Shown here piece after piece: positions 29,211-35,473 of a stretch of 35,473 nucleotides of DNA. The DNA is taken from NCBI GenBank assembly GCA_043801855.1, contig JAZDLQ010000052.1, positions 1 to 35,473 of the forward strand. Direction: 5' to 3'. This DNA is from CAYTWW01 sp043801855 (lineage in GTDB: Archaea > Nanobdellota > Nanobdellia > Woesearchaeales > GW2011-AR15). The translations under genes and the position numbers were made by a program. The stretch's first letter is position 1. Each line of letters starts with the position of its first letter. The notes under the pieces were generated by a model, which had not been told where the DNA came from, did not search any database, and worked only from the letters and a program-made list of their open reading frames with translations.

Positions 29211-31454
29211 ATGCTAAGAACACATAACTGCGGGGAACTGCGCGAAACAGATATAGGTAAACATGTTGAATTATCCGGCTGGTGCCAGTCATCAAGGGAT
29301 CATGGTGGAATAATTTTTCTTGATTTAAGAGATAGGTATGGATTGACTCAGGTTGTTTTTGACCCAAAGCATAACAAAGAGATGCACTCTAATGCTGAAA
29401 AATACAGAAGAGAAGATGTAATTCATATTAAAGGAAAAGTGCGTCACAGGGGAGAGGGGTTAGTCAATCCAAAGCTTGCCACAGGCATGATTGAAGTTCT
29501 TGCTGATTTTACTGAAGTTCTAAATAGGTCTGAAGTTCCTCCAATTGAGATTGATGACAGAAAAGCAGCAAGCGAAGAAGTTAGAATGAAGTATCGCTAT
29601 CTTGATCTTAGAAGGCCAATTATGCAGGAAAGAATTATAATTAGGCATAAAGCTGCAATGGCAGCCAGAGAATATCTATCAAATGAAAATTTTCTTGAAA
29701 TTGAAACTCCTCTTTTAATGAAGGCAACTCCAGAAGGCGCAAGAGATTATATAGTCCCATCAAGAGTTAATCTTGGAGAGTTTTACGCGCTTCCTCAAAG
29801 CCCGCAGCTATACAAACAGATACTTATGGTTGCAGGATTTGACCGCTATTTTCAATTGGCAAGATGCTTAAGAGATGAAGACTTGAGAGCAGACCGGCAG
29901 CCGGAATTTACCCAGATTGATGTTGAGATGAGTTTTGTAGAGCAAAATGATATTTTTGCAATTGGAGAAGGGCTTGTTAAGCATATATTGAAAAAATCAA
30001 TAGATACTGATATTAAAACACCTTTTCCAAGGCTTTCATACAATGAATCTATGGATAAATATGGCTGTGACAAGCCTGATTTAAGATTTGAATTAACTCT
30101 TACAGATGTAAGTAATATTGTAGCTAAATCTGATTTTCAGGTCTTCAAGGCAATAGTATCTGAAGGCGGAATTGTCAAGTGCATATCTCCTTCAAAAGAT
30201 TTCTCAAGAAAAGAGCTTGATGATTATATTGCGTTCTGCCAGAAAAACGGCGCAAAGGGAATGTCATATATGAAAGTTGTTTCTGGTAAACTTGAAAGTA
30301 ACATTGCCAAATACTTTAGTGATGGATTGCAGACTGAACTAGTTTCAAAAACTAAAGCAAAAGAAGGTTCCACTTTAATGTTTGTTGCAGGAAAGCCAAA
30401 GATGGTCAATGATGTTTTGGCAAGGCTTCGAAATCAGCTTGGCATTGAGCTGAACCTGTATGACCCAAAAGAATTCCGGTTTGCATGGATTGTTGATTTT
30501 CCTCTCTTTGAATTTGATGAAGATTCTCAAAGCTGGGCTCCTGCCCACCATATGTTTACAATGCCAAAAAAAGAGCATATTGAACTGATTGAAAATCATC
30601 CTGAAAAAGTTTTTGCAGATTGCTATGACCTCGTGTTAAATGGAGTTGAACTTGCATCAGGATCAATTCGGATTTGGAACCCTGAACTTCAAAAAAGGAT
30701 TATGAAAAAAGTTGGATTTTCTGAAGAAAAAGCAAAAGAAAGATTCGGATTTTTGATTGAGGCATTCAATTACGGAGCACCTCCTCACGGCGGATTTGCA
30801 ATAGGTTTTGACAGATTGGTTGCAATGATGAATGGGTTATCTGATATCAGGGAAGTAATAGCATTCCCAAAAAACAAAAATGCGCAAGGTCTGATGGACG
30901 GCTGCCCAAGTATAGTTGATCCACACCAATTAAAAGAGCTTCATATAAAAGCTGATTTTGTCAAAAAAAAAGAAGAGAAAAAAGATACAGTTGTTCTTGA
31001 TAAAATTAGAGAACTTTTGCAGAAAAACAGCATTGGCTTTGAAGAGCAGCATCATGAGCCAGTATTCACCAGTGAAGAAGCTGCAAAAGTAAGAGGAACA
31101 AAACTAAGGCAGGGAGCAAAGGCTCTCATATTCAAGGCAGACTCAGATTATATATTAACAGTAGTAAGCGCTGAAAACGAAGTTGACGAGCTGAAATTAA
31201 AAACACTTGTGGGAGCAAAGCACATTACTCTTGCAAAGCCTGATGAGGTTGAGAAGGTGACAGGATTACAGATTGGCTCAGTCCCGCCAATCGCAAGTGT
31301 ACTTGGACTAAAACTTTATGTGGATAATTCACTATCAAAAAACCAAGTGATTGCGTTTAACGCAGGTTCACATACTGACTCAATCAAGATGGGCTATGGG
31401 GATTATAAACGGCTTGAGAAACCTGTAATGGGCGAGTTTGCGAAGGGGAAGTAG
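29211..31454 (+). CDS. aspS: Bacterial-type aspartyl-tRNA synthetase fused to a YbaK-type editing domain
   Basis: A 747-residue protein. It has an N-terminal OB-fold anticodon-binding domain (about 1-105) and a class II core with motif 2 in CLRDEDLRADRQPEFTQIDVEM (219-240). A GAD-like insertion follows (about 290-410), then motif 3 in FAIGFDRLVAMM. The insertion marks the bacterial, not archaeal, AspRS type, suggesting transfer. After a charged linker (FVKKKEEKKDT, about 583-596) comes a second domain of about 150 residues (PVFTSEEAAKVRGTKLRQGAKALIFKA; GSVPPIASVLGLKLYVD). It matches YbaK/ProX aminoacyl-tRNA deacylases, including the Lys in G-A-K-A-L. Fusion suggests editing or clearance of mischarged tRNA in cis. 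GGTG 8 nt before the ATG is the ribosome site. Confidence 0.9.
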   Translation: MLRTHNCGELRETDIGKHVELSGWCQSSRDHGGIIFLDLRDRYGLTQVVFDPKHNKEMHSNAEKYRREDVIHIKGKVRHRGEGLVNPKLATGMIEVLADFTEVLNRSEVPPIEIDDRKAASEEVRMKYRYLDLRRPIMQERIIIRHKAAMAAREYLSNENFLEIETPLLMKATPEGARDYIVPSRVNLGEFYALPQSPQLYKQILMVAGFDRYFQLARCLRDEDLRADRQPEFTQIDVEMSFVEQNDIFAIGEGLVKHILKKSIDTDIKTPFPRLSYNESMDKYGCDKPDLRFELTLTDVSNIVAKSDFQVFKAIVSEGGIVKCISPSKDFSRKELDDYIAFCQKNGAKGMSYMKVVSGKLESNIAKYFSDGLQTELVSKTKAKEGSTLMFVAGKPKMVNDVLARLRNQLGIELNLYDPKEFRFAWIVDFPLFEFDEDSQSWAPAHHMFTMPKKEHIELIENHPEKVFADCYDLVLNGVELASGSIRIWNPELQKRIMKKVGFSEEKAKERFGFLIEAFNYGAPPHGGFAIGFDRLVAMMNGLSDIREVIAFPKNKNAQGLMDGCPSIVDPHQLKELHIKADFVKKKEEKKDTVVLDKIRELLQKNSIGFEEQHHEPVFTSEEAAKVRGTKLRQGAKALIFKADSDYILTVVSAENEVDELKLKTLVGAKHITLAKPDEVEKVTGLQIGSVPPIASVLGLKLYVDNSLSKNQVIAFNAGSHTDSIKMGYGDYKRLEKPVMGEFAKGK

Positions 31455-31540
31455 AACTTTTTATTATTAAAATATAATGCGCAGTGAGAGCGCTCTTCTC
31501 GCTCTTATATTTTTCTTATGTTTACTATGAAGTGAAAAAA

Positions 31541-31565
31541 ATTATATGTCTGTTGAGAAGTATTC
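31541..31565 (+). repeat. Degenerate direct repeat flanking the metal cluster, left copy
   Basis: Matches 33631-33655 at 22 of 25 bases. Read from its ATG (31546) it gives M-S-V-E-K-Y-S-H; the right copy gives M-P-V-E-K-Y-S-P. Two of the three differences are at third codon positions, as if both were gene starts. In each copy the frame ends soon after. The family is unrecognised. Confidence 0.5.
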
Positions 31566-31643
31566 ACACGTCTTCTGAACTATTTGCTTCCCTGTCAAAT
31601 GCAATTTATTTCCTAACATTATTATAATAAAGAAAAATAATAA

Positions 31644-31991
31644 CTAATGAAGCTTTTCGGTTCTATTTATCAGGCTATGTGATAAATACTTTTTAACGGC
31701 ATTCTCTACGTTTGTCTCATCTGTTACAAAGGCAGCTACACCTGCATTTTGTAGATCGTCATATATTCTCTGACCCATACCATAGCATATTACTGTCTTG
31801 CAGTCCTTAATATTTTCAATCATTGTAGAATGATTGCAGCTTCCACATTCTCCATTGCTTTTCCCAATATTTTGCCTGTATTCATTATTTATTGCTTTAC
31901 CATTTTGAATATCATACACAACAAATCCTAATGCTTTCCCGAAATGATGTGATATTGTCTTTTTATCATCACTCGCTATTGCTATTTTCAT
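31644..31991 (-). CDS. NifX/NifB-type dinitrogenase Fe-Mo cofactor family protein
   Basis: A 115-residue single-domain protein: MKIAIASDDKKTISHHFGKALGFVVYD, NGECGSCNHSTMIENIKDCKTVICYGMG and NAGVAAFVTDE. These are the hallmarks of the COG1433/NifX-like fold, with a Cys pair (C-G-S-C) that can bind Fe-S or metal. Such small proteins occur in non-nitrogen-fixing archaea beside DUF134 regulators. Its start overlaps the DUF134 gene's end by 23 bp. Confidence 0.85.
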   Translation of the reverse strand: MKIAIASDDKKTISHHFGKALGFVVYDIQNGKAINNEYRQNIGKSNGECGSCNHSTMIENIKDCKTVICYGMGQRIYDDLQNAGVAAFVTDETNVENAVKKYLSHSLINRTEKLH

Positions 31992-32319
31992 TATTCTTAC
32001 CTCTTCTCAGACATTGTTTACCCTGACAACTGGTTTTATAATTACCGCCCTCTATCCTTAATGCTTTTCCATTTACTATGGAATCAGCTACCTTCTTTCT
32101 TGCAGATAATACAAGCCGATGGAATGTTGGTTGCGAAATGTTCATCTTCTTTGCGCAGTCTTCCTGTTCCAGCCCCTTAAAATCCTTTAATCTGACAGCT
32201 TCATATTCATCAATAGTAAGTATTGCTTCTTCCAGTTCACCTAATGGAACTCCTCTCGGCTTAAAATAAGTATAATTTGGCTCTGACAAAATTCTCCTGC
32301 ATCGTCTAGGTCTGACCAT
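31969..32319 (-). CDS. DUF134 (UPF0251) DNA-binding regulator
   Basis: A 116-residue protein. MVRPRRCRRI, YFKPRGVPLGELEEAILTIDEYEAVRLKD, then the helix-turn-helix QEDCAKKMNISQPTFHRLVLSARKK. The length and motifs match the UPF0251 family of archaeal and bacterial regulators, usually linked to NifX-like proteins. A palindrome-like site immediately before the start codon suggests autoregulation. Confidence 0.88.
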   Translation of the reverse strand: MVRPRRCRRILSEPNYTYFKPRGVPLGELEEAILTIDEYEAVRLKDFKGLEQEDCAKKMNISQPTFHRLVLSARKKVADSIVNGKALRIEGGNYKTSCQGKQCLRRGKNNENSNSE

Positions 32320-32320
32320 G

Positions 32321-32340
32321 TTATGAATAAATATTCACAT
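32321..32340. promoter_or_regulatory. Operator-like site before the DUF134 gene
   Basis: TTATGAATAAATATTCACAT differs by three bases from the perfect palindrome at 32642-32661. It lies 1-21 nt upstream of the DUF134 start codon, so binding here would block its own transcription or translation. Confidence 0.65.
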
Positions 32341-32374
32341 ACATATATAAAATTACCTAAAAAAAGAGAAAAAG

Positions 32375-32617
32375 TTATTGCATATCCTTTAACCTTTTCT
32401 CTATTTCCTGCTTTTCTATATCAATTTCTTTTAGTTCTGATTCAAGGACTTTTCTTTGTTCTTCTTTGGTTAAGATTAATGGTTTTGCATATCTTAAACC
32501 TGCACCTCTTCCGCAACCTAGTCCAAATCCTCTTCTCATCCCTCCTTCACATTGACCCATACCTCTCCATGTAAGAGTCCCTTGTCCGTATGGCCCTGTT
32601 TTATCTTTGTTTGGCAT
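32375..32617 (-). CDS. DUF5320-like Gly/Cys-rich protein
   Basis: An 80-residue protein. The N-terminal half is Gly-rich (GPYGQGTLTWRGMGQCEGGM, RRGFGLGCGRGAGLRY), and the C-terminal half is a charged coiled coil (ILTKEEQRKVLESELKEIDIEKQEIEKRLKDM). This is the DUF5320 pattern of small proteins that accompany NifX/DUF134 genes in archaea. Spare Cys/Met residues suggest metal binding. GGAGGTG about 7 nt before the ATG is a strong Shine-Dalgarno. The palindrome 32642-32661 controls it. Confidence 0.75.
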   Translation of the reverse strand: MPNKDKTGPYGQGTLTWRGMGQCEGGMRRGFGLGCGRGAGLRYAKPLILTKEEQRKVLESELKEIDIEKQEIEKRLKDMQ

Positions 32618-32641
32618 TTTAAGCCACCTCCATTTATTATA

Positions 32642-32661
32642 TTATGAATATATATTCATAA
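32642..32661. promoter_or_regulatory. Perfect 20-bp palindrome, likely operator of the metal cluster
   Basis: TTATGAATATATATTCATAA is fully palindromic and lies about 25-45 nt upstream of the DUF5320 start. It occupies the expected TATA/BRE region, so a bound repressor would compete with TBP. It shares its half-sites with 32321-32340. Confidence 0.7.
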
Positions 32662-32755
32662 CTATTATAAATATTTTTCTGTTTTATTTCTTTTCAAGAT
32701 TTTACTAATTATTAGAAAAGTATTTATCCCTGCACTATTCTTTATTTATTTAAAT

Positions 32756-33514
32756 ATGCTGTCACAATTTTTATCTGCAATAATGATAACTTTTCTTGCA
32801 GGACTATCTACTTTAATAGGAAGTTCGATAATCATTTTCGTGAACAATAAAAAAGACAATTTAATGGGAATAGCCATGGGTTTTGCCGCTGGAGTTATGT
32901 TGTTTATATCCTTATCAGAGTTACTTCCCCAAAGTATAATTAATGTTGGTAAAGTATCAGCTATAATTTCATTTTTTGCTGGCATTCTCATAATCTATCT
33001 AATAGATGTACTTATTCCACATGCCTATGAAGAAGAGAATGCTTGTAATCCAGAAAAAGAAAAATGTGACTTGAAAAGATGTGGAATCTTGATTGCAGTT
33101 GGTATTGCCATTCACAATTTTCCAGAAGGTATTGCAGTATTTTTTTCTTCACTTGTTAATATGCACTTGGGGCTTACAATAGCAATGGCAATTGCTTTGC
33201 ATAACATTCCAGAAGGTATTGCAGTTGCTATGCCAATATATTATTCTACAGGTAGTAAAAAGCAGGCATTTTTCTTCTCTTTTATATCAGGCATTGCCGA
33301 ACCGATAGGAGCAATATTTGCATATATTTTGTTAAGTAAATATCTTTCAAGCACTCTCCTTTACACACTACTTGCAGCAGTGGCAGGTATAATGGTCTTC
33401 ATCTGCTTTGATGAATTGCTTCCAAACGCATTTAAACAAAAAAATAATCATTTGACAATTGCAGGAATATTTCTTGGTATGGCTGTTGTTGCAATCAGTC
33501 TCATATTTTTCTAA
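32756..33514 (+). CDS. ZIP-family metal transporter
   Basis: A 252-residue protein with eight membrane helices. Helix 4 has GIAIHNFPEGIAVFF and helix 5 has AIALHNIPEGIAVAMP, the paired H-N-x-P-E-G metal-binding motifs of ZIP transporters (zinc or iron import). A short His/Cys-containing loop (HAYEEENACNPEKEKCDLKRC) lies between helices 3 and 4. It is divergent from the DUF5320 gene across 138 bp that includes the palindromic operator, so it may share its control. Confidence 0.92.
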   Translation: MLSQFLSAIMITFLAGLSTLIGSSIIIFVNNKKDNLMGIAMGFAAGVMLFISLSELLPQSIINVGKVSAIISFFAGILIIYLIDVLIPHAYEEENACNPEKEKCDLKRCGILIAVGIAIHNFPEGIAVFFSSLVNMHLGLTIAMAIALHNIPEGIAVAMPIYYSTGSKKQAFFFSFISGIAEPIGAIFAYILLSKYLSSTLLYTLLAAVAGIMVFICFDELLPNAFKQKNNHLTIAGIFLGMAVVAISLIFF

Positions 33515-33630
33515 AAAATCACAAAACCATTTATAAATACCAAGACGCTAAATAGTATTAAAAAGTACTAAAAACAGTATAAAACACGGAGGAAAAACAG
33601 TTGAAAAAGACCGAAAAAACAGGGGTAAAC

Positions 33631-33655
33631 ATTATATGCCTGTCGAGAAGTACTC
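33631..33655 (+). repeat. Degenerate direct repeat flanking the metal cluster, right copy
   Basis: Partner of 31541-31565. About 35 nt upstream is a strong GGAGG (33590-33596), followed by a possible TTG start at 33601 that would give a 28-codon frame through this copy. The 33515-33794 interval holds no other gene. Confidence 0.45.
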
Positions 33656-33794
33656 CCCACGCTCCTTTATTTCTTTGCATCTTTTAATGCCTAACTTTCC
33701 TTCTTAACATTTTTTTCTTATCTTTTATCAGATATTTTAGTTTTTCATCCCAAAAACCGAAACCTTTAAATATATATAAATATATATTAAAAAT

Positions 33795-33980
33795 ATGCCA
33801 CGAAAAATCAAGGTTGAAAAAGATAAATTGTCATTTGTCGAAAAGTTCGACGTTTTTTTTGAGAAAAAGATAACAAGATTCGGAACAGGCGCTAAGATCG
33901 ATGCGCCAAAAGAGTTCCTAGATCGTGATGTCATTGTCTTCATTAAAAAGTCGGAAAACGTAGGTGGTGAATTGCTATGA
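33795..33980 (+). CDS. Small DUF2080/AbrB-like protein
   Basis: A 61-residue protein. KITRFGTGAKIDAPKEFLDRDVIVFIKK resembles the short swapped-hairpin DUF2080-type proteins (K-x-x-x-x-F-G-x-G-A-x-x-x-x-P-K). Its last codons overlap the corA start by 4 bp (ATGA), so the two are co-translated. It could be a small regulator of the transporter; that is inference. TATA-like TTTAAATATATA lies about 28 nt before the start. Confidence 0.6.
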   Translation: MPRKIKVEKDKLSFVEKFDVFFEKKITRFGTGAKIDAPKEFLDRDVIVFIKKSENVGGELL

Positions 33981-34906
33981 TAAATATCTACAAAAGGGCA
34001 AGCATCGATGAAGGCCTATCAAAGATTGATAAATATGATACAGGTGCATGGATAAGCGCAGTAAATCCTTCTGCTGAAGAAATAACAGAGCTTTCCAAAG
34101 AGCTGAATATTGAAGAAGATGTATTCAAGCTTGCCTTGGATGAGGATGAAAAGCCTAGGATCCAGTTAGAAGAGACGTACAAGCTAATAATCATCAGGGT
34201 CGCTTACGGAACAGATGAGTCAGAGATTAATGTGACTCCTCTTACAATAATTGTTACGCAAAAGCATCTTGTGACAATTTCTCTGCGGGAGATCGAAGAG
34301 CTGTCCCACTTTCTAAAAAAGCTTCCAAAAAATTTTTTTACAACTAAAAAAACAAGGTTCTTTTTGCAGATATTAAGCAGGGCGAATGGCCATTTCCAGA
34401 AAGTCCTTGCGGATATCGAGAAAAAAATAGAAACCAAAGAGAAATTGCTCCTCAAGTCAATGAAAAATGAAGAAATTGTTGAGCTTCTTGATATCCAAAA
34501 AAGCCTTCTCTATATCAATACAGCAGTAGCATCAAATGATAAGGTTCTTGAAAGGATATTGAATGGTAAAGTATTGAAGCTTTTTGATGAGGACGAAGAT
34601 CTTCTTGAGAGCATAATATATGAGAACAAGGAATCAATAGAGATGGTAAATATTTATACTAATATCCTCGCGAACACAATGGATGCCTATGCCTCGATTA
34701 TCAATAACAATGTCAATATTGTCATGAAGTTTTTGGCATCAGTCACAATAATAATTGCTATTCCAAGCATTGTTGCAAGCTTTTATGGGATGAACGTAGA
34801 TATTCCTTTTGAAAGTTCTCCTTTTGCTTTTGTTTATGTCATTGTAATTTCGGTAATCTTGACAATAATTCCTGCATATTATTTTGCGAAAAAAGGATAT
34901 TTCTAA
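33977..34906 (+). CDS. corA: CorA-family Mg2+/Co2+ transporter
   Basis: A 309-residue protein. It has a cytoplasmic alpha/beta domain (to about 200), a long coiled-coil helix (AVASNDKVLERILNG to NTMDAYASIINN), then two C-terminal membrane helices with the diagnostic YGMNVDIP motif between them and a positively charged end (YYFAKKGYF). It forms a pentameric channel for magnesium or cobalt. It is co-translated with the small upstream gene. Confidence 0.92.
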   Translation: MINIYKRASIDEGLSKIDKYDTGAWISAVNPSAEEITELSKELNIEEDVFKLALDEDEKPRIQLEETYKLIIIRVAYGTDESEINVTPLTIIVTQKHLVTISLREIEELSHFLKKLPKNFFTTKKTRFFLQILSRANGHFQKVLADIEKKIETKEKLLLKSMKNEEIVELLDIQKSLLYINTAVASNDKVLERILNGKVLKLFDEDEDLLESIIYENKESIEMVNIYTNILANTMDAYASIINNNVNIVMKFLASVTIIIAIPSIVASFYGMNVDIPFESSPFAFVYVIVISVILTIIPAYYFAKKGYF

Positions 34907-35024
34907 ATTCTTTATTATTTTTTATAATTTTTATTCTGATTTTAACTTTTGATTATAGTGATTACTTATTTATCTTATAAGAAAATAATGATTATCAATA
35001 ATAACAATTATGAGGTGTATTACA

Positions 35025-35348
35025 ATGGAAAATGAATTAGTTCAAAGCGAAATTATAAAAGTGGCACCAGAAGTTTGCTCATATGCATCTGATGATGAAT
35101 CAAAGATGTATGTGGAAATTGCAATTCCTGGCGTAAAAAAAGAGTCGATAAGTCTAAAGCTTCAGGAAGATTTCTTGTACCTTAACGCAACGAGAAGCGA
35201 TAAAGACATAGAGTATGTCGCAAGCCTCTCTTTATGCTGCCCCGTAGACCCAAATAAGGCGCATGCAAAATATGAAGATGGCTTATTGAAAATTGATGTT
35301 GCGTTTAAGGATGCGATTGATGATGCCATAAAAATAGATGTGATGTAA
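35025..35348 (+). CDS. Hsp20/alpha-crystallin small heat-shock protein
   Basis: A 107-residue protein from the ATG at 35025, preceded by GAGGTG at about 9 nt; the ATG at 35010 would overlap that ribosome site. KMYVEIAIPGVKKESISLKLQEDFLYLNATR and the closing YEDGLLKIDVAFKD follow the alpha-crystallin beta-sandwich, with G-L-L near the end of strand 9. It is short: there is almost no N-terminal arm and no C-terminal I-x-I tail beyond IKIDVM, so oligomerisation may be limited. Confidence 0.8.
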   Translation: MENELVQSEIIKVAPEVCSYASDDESKMYVEIAIPGVKKESISLKLQEDFLYLNATRSDKDIEYVASLSLCCPVDPNKAHAKYEDGLLKIDVAFKDAIDDAIKIDVM

Positions 35349-35473
35349 TCTTTTTATTTTTTACTTATTTTCTAGGCTTGAATAATAATTTCTTTCATAT
35401 ATAAGAACAGAATTAGCTTGGATTTTACCAAAAAAACCCTGGTATCTGTATATGTTATTCAATAATGATAATG

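Noticed and set aside
31480..31515. Hairpin AGAGCG...CGCTCT after aspS as a bacterial-type terminator
   Set aside because: A small stem is visible, but it is not followed directly by a clean U run and the context is archaeal; not strong enough to call.
33601..33687. 28-codon TTG-start gene after GGAGG
   Set aside because: A good ribosome site, but the silent-site pattern of the duplicated segment supports a different frame; no evidence of a product.

Overview
The window is AT-rich (about one-third G+C by eye) and looks like the chromosome of an archaeon, most likely a DPANN lineage of the Woesearchaeota/Pacearchaeota kind. The evidence is a PCNA sliding clamp, aIF5B, an archaeal-type RNase J, a DUF134 regulator, TATA-like boxes (TTTAAATA or TTATATATAA) 20-50 nt before starts, and many short toxin-antitoxin (TA) genes. 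The lineage is inferred from gene content; no rRNA or tRNA gene was seen.

Bases 1-6541 (continuing off the left edge) hold the most unusual part: a tandem array of small modules separated by eight same-orientation copies of a structured repeat of about 115-180 bp. Seven copies share the core GGTAGATTACCTAACC (or a close variant) as the loop of a hairpin whose stem sequence varies. All eight end in a small AAC-nnn-GTT palindrome followed by about AATA. The modules carry a PIN toxin with a ribbon-helix-helix (RHH) protein, an unrecognised two-gene unit, a second PIN/RHH pair, two divergent winged-helix genes and a RelE/AbrB pair; two further modules carry no gene. Every module has its own private inverted repeat linking its first bases to its last bases, four of them with blocks of 9-15 bp. 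The layout resembles an integron cassette array without a visible integrase, but the repeat is not a textbook attC site. An IS630-family element sits exactly at the end of the last repeat copy, and a RelE/RelB pair follows.

Bases 8243-11973 hold a small WYL-like protein, a membrane-anchored hypothetical protein, a possible acyltransferase, a tandemly duplicated ThyX with its signature motif divided between the halves, and a small CBU_0592-like membrane protein. Bases 12015-14158 carry RNase J and PCNA. They are followed by a Cys-rich exported-protein gene interrupted by one in-frame TAG.

Bases 15360-18865 are a nucleotide-sugar island: two extended-SDR enzymes of the GDP-mannose dehydratase / GDP-6-deoxy-mannose reductase type and a Nudix protein with a degenerate, GDP-mannose-hydrolase-like box. 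A 62-nt near-identical direct repeat, copied from the 3' end of the neighbouring alkaline-phosphatase-superfamily gene, flanks it.

Bases 20115-31454 contain a degraded Bro-N/DinD-like gene, then housekeeping and transport genes: aIF5B, two YdjM-like membrane proteins, an APC permease, an AEC transporter, a Dus-type flavoenzyme, a SpoT-like HD protein, and a bacterial-type AspRS fused to a YbaK-type editing domain. Bases 31541-33655 form a small putative metal-related cluster (NifX-like protein, DUF134 regulator, DUF5320 protein, ZIP transporter) with a shared palindromic operator. The window ends with a DUF2080-like/CorA gene pair and an Hsp20.
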